From NCBI RefSeq assembly GCF_000695625.1, contig NZ_JMQI01000042.1, forward strand, positions 1-46,603: a stretch of 46,603 bases of DNA, in the 5' to 3' direction. The notes beneath the pieces are model-generated. The model was not told where the DNA came from, did not search any database, and worked only from the letters and a program-made list of their open reading frames with translations. A program made the translations under genes and the position numbers. Every line of letters starts with the position of its first letter. Positions within the stretch are counted from its first letter, which is position 1. The stretch comes from Amycolatopsis rifamycinica (lineage in GTDB: Bacteria > Actinomycetota > Actinomycetes > Mycobacteriales > Pseudonocardiaceae). Positions 40,980 through 46,603 of the stretch are shown one piece after another.

Positions 40980-41959
40980 CCGACCGACCCGCCCTGAGCC
41001 TCAACCCCGGCTCCCGCGGCAGCCGCGTGCTGGGCATCGGCAGCGCGCAGCCCGAGAAGATCGTCACCAACGACGACCTCTCGCAGATCATGGACACCAG
41101 CGACGAGTGGATCCAGGCCCGCGTCGGGATCGTCGAGCGCCGGTTCGCCGAGAAGGACGAGCTGCTGACCGACTTCGCCGTCGCCGCCGGCAAGGCCGCG
41201 CTCGAAGACGCCGGCGTCGACCCGTCCGAAGTGGACACGGTCATCCTGCCGAACTGCACCATGCCGACGCTCATCCCGAACGCCGCCGCGCAGGTCGCCG
41301 CCCGGATCGGCATTCCCAGCCCGGGTGCGTTCGACCTCAACGCCGCGTGCGCCGGGTTCTGCTACGGCCTGGGTGTCGCCTCGGACCTGATCCGGGCCGG
41401 CTCGGCGAAGAAGGTCCTGGTCATCGGGGCGGAGAAGCTCACCGACTCGGTCGACCCGGTCGACCGGGCCAACGCGATCATCTTCGCCGACGGCGCGGGC
41501 GCCGCGGTGGTCGGCGCCTCCGACGAGCCGGAGATCGGCCCGGTCTCGTGGGGCAGCGCGGGCGACCTGGTCGACCTGATCTACATGCGCGACCAGAAGT
41601 ACATCTACCAGGAGGGCCAGTCGGTCTTCCGGTGGGCGACCACCCAGATCGCGCCGATCGCGCTGCGCGCGCTCGAGGTCGCCGGGCTGAAGCCGTCCGA
41701 TGTGGACGTGCTCATCCCGCACCAGGCCAACCTGCGCATCGTCGAGGCGATCGCGAAGAAGCTGCGGGCCGGCGGCGCCCGCGACGACATGGTCGTCGCC
41801 GACGACATCAAGTACTCCGGTAACACCTCGTCGGCGTCCATCCCCCTCGCGCTGGACCACATGCGCAAGGCCGGGACGGCGAAGCCCGGCGACGTGGTGC
41901 TGGCGGTCGGGTTCGGCGCGGGCCTGTCCTACGCCGGGCAGGCGTTCATCTGCCCCTGA
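40976..41959 (+). CDS. fabH: 3-oxoacyl-ACP synthase III
   Basis: 327 residues with the Cys-His-Asn triad: C125 in LNAACAGF, H249 in PHQANLR and N283 in YSGNTSS. It condenses an acyl-CoA primer with malonyl-ACP to start fatty acid chains; in actinomycetes it often selects branched primers. The start GTG overlaps the fabD stop. About 20 additional N-terminal residues (to SRGSRVLGIG) precede the core thiolase fold, as in related actinobacterial FabH. It is the second gene of the fabDH-acpP-fabF operon. Confidence 0.96.
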   Translation: MTDRPALSLNPGSRGSRVLGIGSAQPEKIVTNDDLSQIMDTSDEWIQARVGIVERRFAEKDELLTDFAVAAGKAALEDAGVDPSEVDTVILPNCTMPTLIPNAAAQVAARIGIPSPGAFDLNAACAGFCYGLGVASDLIRAGSAKKVLVIGAEKLTDSVDPVDRANAIIFADGAGAAVVGASDEPEIGPVSWGSAGDLVDLIYMRDQKYIYQEGQSVFRWATTQIAPIALRALEVAGLKPSDVDVLIPHQANLRIVEAIAKKLRAGGARDDMVVADDIKYSGNTSSASIPLALDHMRKAGTAKPGDVVLAVGFGAGLSYAGQAFICP

Positions 41960-42033
41960 TCACCGTTACGCTCCCCGCGGGCACTCGCCCACGGGACCAA
42001 GACCCCCAGATGGACCGAGAAGGGAACTACCCC

Positions 42034-42279
42034 ATGGCTGACAACGCTGAGATCCTCGCCGGCCTCGCCGAGATCGTCGAAGAGGTCGCCGGTGTGGCTC
42101 AGGACGACGTCACCGCCGAGAAGTCGTTCGTGGACGACCTGGACATCGACTCGCTGTCGATGGTCGAGATCGCCGTGCAGGCCGAGGACAAGTTCGGCGT
42201 CAAGATCCCGGACGACGAGCTCGCCAACCTCAAGACCGTGGGCGACGCGGTGAACTACGTGTCGGCCAACTCCAAGTAA
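42034..42279 (+). CDS. acpP: acyl carrier protein
   Basis: 81 residues, strongly acidic. The phosphopantetheine attachment site is S40 in DDLDIDSLSMVE. Four-helix ACP features (helix I AEILAGLAEIVEEVAG, helix II SLSMVEIAVQAEDKFG) are intact. It carries growing acyl chains in FAS II. ATG at MADNAEIL is preferred over one 8 codons upstream because GAAGGGA lies before it and ACPs normally start here. It lies 74 bp after fabH and 28 bp before fabF. Confidence 0.97.
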   Translation: MADNAEILAGLAEIVEEVAGVAQDDVTAEKSFVDDLDIDSLSMVEIAVQAEDKFGVKIPDDELANLKTVGDAVNYVSANSK

Positions 42280-42307
42280 AGTCTTTCCCCTCCTTGAGGA
42301 GACTCCC

Positions 42308-43558
42308 ATGAGCAACATCGACGTCGTGATCACCGGTCTCGGCGCCACCACACCGCTCGGCGGGGACGTCACGTCCACCTGGGACGGTCTGCTGGCCGGG
42401 GCGAGCGGGGTTCGCGCGATCGAGGCCGATTGGGTCGAGGAGCTGCAGCTGCCCGTCAAGATCGGCGGTCAGCTGGCCGTCGATCCCTCGGAGGTCCTCC
42501 CGCGGGTGCAGGCCCGCCGGATGGACCGCTGCGAGCAGGTCGCGCTGATCGCCGCCCGGCAGGCGTGGGCCGACGCCGGGTACCGCGAGCCGACCGACGA
42601 GCACACCGACGTCGACCCCGACCGCCTCGGCGTGTCGATCGGCACCGGCGTCGGCGGCCCGGTCACCCTGCTCACCCAGAACGACCTGTTGCACCAGCAG
42701 GGTCTCCGCAAGGTGTCGCCGCTGACCGTGCCGATGCTGATGCCGAACGGCCCGGCCGCGCACGTCGGCATCGACCTCAAGGCGCGGGCCGGGGTGCACT
42801 CCCCGGCCTCGGCCTGCGCCTCGGGTGCCGAGGGCATCGCCAGCGGCGTGGAGATGATCCGTTCCGGGCGCGCGGACGTCGTGATCGCGGGGGGCGCCGA
42901 AGCGTGCATCCACCCGATCACGCTGGCCGGGTTCGCCCAGGCCCGCACGGTCTCCACGCGCAACGACGACCCGGCGAGCGCGTCGCGGCCGTTCGACGCG
43001 AACCGCGACGGCTTCGTCCTCGGCGAGGGCGCCGGCGTGGTCATCCTGGAGCGCGCGGACCTGGCGAAGGCCCGCGGGGCGCGCGTCTACGCGACGATCG
43101 CCGGCCACGGCATCACCTCGGACGCCTACCACATCACGGGCAACCACCCCGAGGGCATCGGCCAGATCGCCGCCATGCGCGCGGCGATGAAGATGGCCGG
43201 CGTCACCCCGGCGGACGTCGGGCACGTGAACGCCCACGCGACGTCCACTGTGGTCGGTGACATCGGCGAGGCGGCGGCGATCCGCAACGCGGTCGGCGAG
43301 CACGTGGTCGTGACGGCGCCGAAGGCGTCGCTCGGCCACCTCGTCGGCGGGGCCGGCGCGGTCGAGGGGATCATCACGATCCTGTCGCTGTACCACGGCC
43401 TGGTGCCGGCCACCCGGAACCTGACCGACCTGGACCCGCGGGTGCAGCTGGACGTCGTCGCGGGCGAGCCGCGCAAGGTCGAGCTGACCGCGGCGATCAG
43501 CAACTCGTTCGGGTTCGGCGGCCACAACACCGCGCTGCTGTTCACCCCGGCGGCCTGA
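42308..43558 (+). CDS. fabF: 3-oxoacyl-ACP synthase II
   Basis: 416 residues, the KAS II length. The active-site cysteine is C170 in SPASACASGAEG, with H310 in NAHATST, K339 and H344 in KASLGHLVGGAGAVE, and the C-terminal FGFGGHN. It performs the elongation condensations in FAS II. The ATG follows GAGGAGA closely. It is the last gene of the operon; a strong terminator begins 12 bp after its stop. Although such genes also occur in polyketide clusters, the neighbours make the primary-metabolism role clear. Confidence 0.97.
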   Translation: MSNIDVVITGLGATTPLGGDVTSTWDGLLAGASGVRAIEADWVEELQLPVKIGGQLAVDPSEVLPRVQARRMDRCEQVALIAARQAWADAGYREPTDEHTDVDPDRLGVSIGTGVGGPVTLLTQNDLLHQQGLRKVSPLTVPMLMPNGPAAHVGIDLKARAGVHSPASACASGAEGIASGVEMIRSGRADVVIAGGAEACIHPITLAGFAQARTVSTRNDDPASASRPFDANRDGFVLGEGAGVVILERADLAKARGARVYATIAGHGITSDAYHITGNHPEGIGQIAAMRAAMKMAGVTPADVGHVNAHATSTVVGDIGEAAAIRNAVGEHVVVTAPKASLGHLVGGAGAVEGIITILSLYHGLVPATRNLTDLDPRVQLDVVAGEPRKVELTAAISNSFGFGGHNTALLFTPAA

Positions 43559-43570
43559 GTTCCCCGAACC

Positions 43571-43606
43571 GAAGAAGGGCCCGGCTCCGGCCGGGCCCTT
43601 CTTCGC
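43571..43606. terminator. terminator of the fab operon
   Basis: A perfect 16-bp stem (43571-43586 and 43591-43606, loop TCCG) contains GAAGAAGGGCCCGG. The right arm ends in CTTCTTCG, giving a pyrimidine-rich 3' side on both strands. It lies between fabF and the convergent membrane-anchored gene (stop at 43609), so it serves both. Confidence 0.85.
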
Positions 43607-43608
43607 GT

Positions 43609-44202
43609 TCAGCACTTCTCGTGTTCGGGTGGTGGCCCGCCGTCGACGGCGGCGACCTTCAGGGAGTTGTCCTCGACCACCATCGGGATGACGAGCCGCC
43701 ACTTGATGCAGGGCTCGCGGAAGAACAGCGGGGCGTCTTCGAGCTTCTGCCGGCTGGTGAACCCGACCAGGACCCGCAGCGAGTTCCCGGCCGAGCGCTC
43801 GATCCGGTAGACGAGCGCGTCGCTGTCCTTTGTGGTGCGAACGCCCTTCCTCCAGTCGGTCGACGACTGGGCCGCCGCCCGCTCGTCGCTGACCACGGCC
43901 GTCCACTGCTGGTAGTCCTTGGTGTTGATGGCCGCGAAGTACTTGGTCAGGACCTTGCGGACGGCTTCGGCCTGCGGGTGCGCCCGCGCGTCGTCGGTCA
44001 TCCGGACGTCGTCCGCCGCGCCGGGCTCGCCGCTGCTCGACGGCGTCGGCGTCGACACCGCGACGGAGGCGTCGTCGGCCGGCTGCTCCGGCCGGCGGTA
44101 GAGCTCGCGCGCGAGCAGGCCGCCGCCGACGGTCACGGACAGCACCACGACCACGACGGGCACCAGCCAGCGCTGGCGAGAGCTGGGGGCGGGGGTGGTC
44201 AC
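43609..44202 (-). CDS. membrane-anchored protein, NTF2-like extracytoplasmic domain
   Basis: 197 residues. One membrane segment at about 13-31 (WLVPVVVVVLSVTVGGGLLA) follows a short Arg-containing cytoplasmic tail. A Ser/Pro/Asp-rich linker (40-75) leads to a domain (76-197) with AVRKVLTKYFAAINTKDYQQW, the helix-turn typical of NTF2-like or Mce-associated accessory proteins. Two cysteines (EPCIKW, EHEKC at the C-terminus) could pair outside the membrane. I do not know its function. GTG is the start. It lies between the fab operon and DUF3145, on the minus strand, and probably forms its own unit. Confidence 0.75.
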   Translation of the reverse strand: MTTPAPSSRQRWLVPVVVVVLSVTVGGGLLARELYRRPEQPADDASVAVSTPTPSSSGEPGAADDVRMTDDARAHPQAEAVRKVLTKYFAAINTKDYQQWTAVVSDERAAAQSSTDWRKGVRTTKDSDALVYRIERSAGNSLRVLVGFTSRQKLEDAPLFFREPCIKWRLVIPMVVEDNSLKVAAVDGGPPPEHEKC

Positions 44203-44234
44203 GCCGGAGAGCGTACCGGCCCCCGTCCCGGGCC

Positions 44235-44738
44235 TCAGCCGACCTGGTGCAGCCAGGTCACCGGCGCGCCGTCACCGGCGTGGCGGAAGGGCTCGAGCGC
44301 CTCGTCCCAGCTCGCGGCGAGGAGTTCGTCCAGCTTGTGCGCGAGGGATTCGCCGCCGCGGGTCATGCTGACGAGCGCGCGCAGCTGGTCCTCGCCCACC
44401 ACGATGTCGCCGTTGGCGCTGGTCCGGCCGTGCCACAGGCCGAGGCCGGGCGCGAAGCAGAACCGCTCGCCGTCGACGCCCGCGCTGGGCTCTTCGGTGA
44501 CCTCGAACCGAATCATCGGCCACGCCTTGAGCGCGGCCGCCAGTTTGGCGCCGGTGCCCGCGGGCGCGCGCCAGCCGCATTCGGCGCGAAGCTGACCCGG
44601 ACTGGCCGGCTGCGCCGTCCACTTCAGGTCAACGCGGGCACCCAGGGTGCCCGAAATGGCCCACTCGACGTGCGGACACACCGCAGACGGCGACGAGTGG
44701 ACGTACACCACACCTCGGGTGCTGCCACGGGTGCTCAC
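44235..44738 (-). CDS. DUF3145 family protein
   Basis: 167 residues. GVVYVHSSPSAVCPHVEWAI at the start, VDLKWTAQPASPGQLRAE and FEVTEEPSAGVDGERFCFAP are the conserved DUF3145 blocks, and the length agrees with the family. It is restricted to actinobacteria and commonly encoded beside the fabDHPF locus, hinting at a role near fatty acid synthesis, but no activity is known. GTG at 44738 follows GGAGGTAGCA. It is divergent from the Pro-rich protein gene across about 270 bp. Confidence 0.88.
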   Translation of the reverse strand: MSTRGSTRGVVYVHSSPSAVCPHVEWAISGTLGARVDLKWTAQPASPGQLRAECGWRAPAGTGAKLAAALKAWPMIRFEVTEEPSAGVDGERFCFAPGLGLWHGRTSANGDIVVGEDQLRALVSMTRGGESLAHKLDELLAASWDEALEPFRHAGDGAPVTWLHQVG

Positions 44739-45008
44739 TGCTACCTCCGCTTGCTCGACGAGGGACGTCTTCCCCTACGCCCTACTTCGAGCTGCAGCGC
44801 GGCCTCAGTGCGGCTCCCGAATGCCGCCTCCGATGCGTTGTAGCACATTCTGCACCCCAACCGTGCTGTTTGGCCACATGAACACCACAAGTCACCCCCC
44901 GCCCCACTTTCGGAGGGCAAGCGGCCGCGGCGCGCCCGTGTCGCGGGGTTCGTTGCGCTGGGCGCGCTAGCGTGTTGACCCGGAACGACGAGCAGGGAGG
45001 GGAAAGCG
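44739..45008. other. divergent intergenic region
   Basis: 270 bp between DUF3145 and the right-end gene. TAGCGT (44968-44973) is a possible plus-strand -10, giving a leader of about 30 nt. A TACAAC on the minus strand near 44850 is a weaker candidate for DUF3145. No convincing small gene or repeat was found. Confidence 0.4.
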
Positions 45009-46603
45009 GTGCGACTGGTGCGCCTGGAGCGGCAGCAGTCCCGGGTGGCGGACGACATCCGGGCGGCACTGGCGTCCCTGGGCCGCGGCAGCACCGTGAT
45101 CGGCGGCATCGCCCTGGTCGGCGTCGGCGCGGTGGCCGACCGCCCGATCGAGGCGGTGGTGCTCCTCCCCCACGGCGTGATCATCGTGATCGGCGTGGAC
45201 CTGCCGGACCCGGCCCTGCGCCTGGAGGCGCCGCTGGGCGGCCCGTGGAAGGCGGACGGCTGGCCCCTGGTCGCGGACGACGCTTCGGTGAACCCGGCCA
45301 CGGAGGCGTTGGACGTTTCCCAGGCTTGCGAACGGCAAATTGCGGCATTGGTCCCGGGAACGGCCCCGGTGGGCACGATCATCGCGGTGGGCCCGTACGT
45401 GGAGACGGTCGACCAGCCGCCTGCCGACCTGGCCGGCCCGGTCCGCGTCCTGCACCCGACCCCGACGACCATGCTGGCGGCCACGGTGTCCCTGGCCACG
45501 GCCCACCGCCCGCGATCGGTGGACCAGGTGCGGGCGTTGATCCGCGGCCTGGCACCATCGGCCCCGGAGTTTTCGGACGAGGTCCTGCTGGCCGAGGGCT
45601 TCAGCAGGCTGACCGACGACGCACCACCGGAGGAGTCCCTTTGGGACGGTGCCCCGCCGGCGGTGGTGGGTGCTCCGGCGGCTGGTGCTCCGGTCGCTGC
45701 GGCTCCGGTCGCTGCGGCTGCGGGGTTGGCCGCGCGGGGGTCGGAAGCTGGGGTACCGGCCACGGCGGGCCCAGCGACGGCGGGGCCGACCGCAGCGGGC
45801 CCAGCGACGGCGGGCCCGACCACGGCAGGCCCGGCCGGCTGGCGGACCGAGACGCCGGTCGGGGCCCGGCCGGAGCCCGCGGCCGAGCCGCAGCCTTCCG
45901 CGGAGGCCCCTTCGGCTGCCGAGGAGGCCGTTTCTCCGGCCGCCGAGTCCGAGCGCACGGAGGGGCTCACCTCTCCGGCGCAGGACGAACCCCGCCCGGC
46001 CACGGATCCCCCGGTCGATCCCCCGGCGCGGCCGGCGTTCCCCGGCACCGAGGCCACTTCCCCACCCACCGAAGCCGAACCCACCGAAGTGCTCGCGCCT
46101 TCCGCCCAGGAAGAACCGAGCCCGGCCGACCCCCCGGCGCGCCCAGCGGTCGCGGGCACCGAGGCCGCGGCACCGCCCCGGTTCCCCGGATCCCCCGCAC
46201 CGGCCGGCCCGGATCCGGCCGAATCCTCCGCCGCCGAGACCGAGCGGACCGAAAAGCTCAGCCCTCCCTCACCGAGCGGCGACCAGCTCCCGGCTCCTGG
46301 CCTCACCACCGAAGCCACCCAAGCCACCCAAGGGGCCGAGCCCCCCGCCCCGGCCGAGCCGAGCACCGAGCAACCCACCCCGCCGCGGCCGGTGGAAGCC
46401 GATCGAGCCGGCTCCCGACCCGCCGCGCCCGAGGAGCTCCTCCCGCAGCCCGCCGATGCCGTGGCAGCTCGCTCGCAACTGGCGGCACCCGGGCACCTGC
46501 CCCGAACCGGGCCCACCACGCCGCAGCCCCCCGAAGGCCAGCAACCCGAAGCCCAGCAACCCACCCCGCCGCGGCCTGCGGAAGCCACGCGAACCCCACC
46601 CCC
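45009..46603 (+). CDS. protein with N-terminal NERD-like domain and long Pro/Ala-rich tail, 3' end outside window
   Basis: At least 531 residues; no stop before the window edge. GTG is the start, with GGAGGGG six bases upstream. Residues 1-190 look folded: VRLVRLERQQSRVADDIRAA, then strands AVVLLPHGVIIVIGVDLP, helix TEALDVSQACERQIAALVPG and strand VGTIIAVGPYVETV. The order recalls NERD domains, but the usual acidic and K residues of that putative nuclease fold are not obvious, so this is tentative. From about 215 on it is a disordered Pro/Ala/Glu tail with short repeats (ATAGPTTAGP-type units near 260-280, later ERTEGL / ERTEKL units). The tail may continue to a further domain or membrane segment beyond the edge. 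Confidence 0.75.
   Translation, partial: MRLVRLERQQSRVADDIRAALASLGRGSTVIGGIALVGVGAVADRPIEAVVLLPHGVIIVIGVDLPDPALRLEAPLGGPWKADGWPLVADDASVNPATEALDVSQACERQIAALVPGTAPVGTIIAVGPYVETVDQPPADLAGPVRVLHPTPTTMLAATVSLATAHRPRSVDQVRALIRGLAPSAPEFSDEVLLAEGFSRLTDDAPPEESLWDGAPPAVVGAPAAGAPVAAAPVAAAAGLAARGSEAGVPATAGPATAGPTAAGPATAGPTTAGPAGWRTETPVGARPEPAAEPQPSAEAPSAAEEAVSPAAESERTEGLTSPAQDEPRPATDPPVDPPARPAFPGTEATSPPTEAEPTEVLAPSAQEEPSPADPPARPAVAGTEAAAPPRFPGSPAPAGPDPAESSAAETERTEKLSPPSPSGDQLPAPGLTTEATQATQGAEPPAPAEPSTEQPTPPRPVEADRAGSRPAAPEELLPQPADAVAARSQLAAPGHLPRTGPTTPQPPEGQQPEAQQPTPPRPAEATRTPP

Noticed and set aside
45700..45850. Short tandem repeats that could suggest a CRISPR or satellite array
   Set aside because: They are in-frame, imperfect Gly-Pro-Ala-Thr codon repeats in the protein tail, with no constant repeat and spacer pattern. 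No CRISPR array is present in the window.
44741..46588. A 615-codon minus-strand frame opposite the right-end gene
   Set aside because: Ser/Gly/Ala-rich mirror of the Pro/Ala tail. The plus-strand frame has a ribosome site and a folded N-terminal domain.

Overview
The window is chromosomal DNA from a high-GC actinomycete, most likely Amycolatopsis or a close relative in the Pseudonocardiaceae. This is inferred from the partial 16S rRNA, pervasive G/C third positions, many GTG/TTG starts, and two conserved actinobacterial blocks: ahpE-DUF3052-aceE, and fasR followed by fabD-fabH-acpP-fabF and DUF3145. No database search was run; family calls rest on motifs and remembered relatives.

Layout. 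1-385 is the 5' end of a 16S rRNA gene on the minus strand, with its leader up to about 700. 741-7506 (minus) carries an LtrA-family membrane protein, a DHA2 drug-efflux-type MFS and dnaE1. 7758-12191 (plus) is a tightly coupled asparagine-use operon: FadR-type GntR regulator, asparagine permease, asparaginase and aspartate ammonia-lyase, taking external Asn to Asp to fumarate. A CocE-type hydrolase follows, then a striking palindrome array. 13945-16542 is a divergent pair: a phosphoesterase and GntR operon against a class V aminotransferase, sharing a dyad. 16539-23434 holds single-gene metabolic units: an SDR, an acyl-CoA dehydrogenase, a secreted cupin, a MarR/AhpD pair with a perfect operator, a secreted protein of unknown family, a short SDR and a second MFS.

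23435-25334 is the one clear accessory patch. It has orphan small genes and a decayed large serine recombinase, and ends at tRNA-Val(UAC). 25451-34073 is central carbon metabolism: AhpE, DUF3052, pyruvate dehydrogenase E1 (aceE), an L-lactate dehydrogenase (lldD), an SDR/TetR pair with a very long operator-like inverted repeat, and lactate permease (lldP). Lactate import, lactate oxidation and pyruvate decarboxylation therefore sit within 8 kb. 34054-38219 has a PnuC transporter, a MOSC-domain gene remnant, an MscS-related membrane protein and a NatAB-like ABC exporter.

38338-44738 is the type II fatty acid synthase locus with its PucR-type activator fasR, interrupted by a decayed VOC-family gene, and followed by a membrane-anchored protein and DUF3145. 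The window ends inside a gene with a folded N-terminal domain and a long Pro/Ala-rich tail. I did not find a defence island, CRISPR array or biosynthetic cluster. The least explained items are the 13.9 kb palindrome array, the GntR/phosphoesterase/aminotransferase module, and the recombinase scar with its orphan genes.
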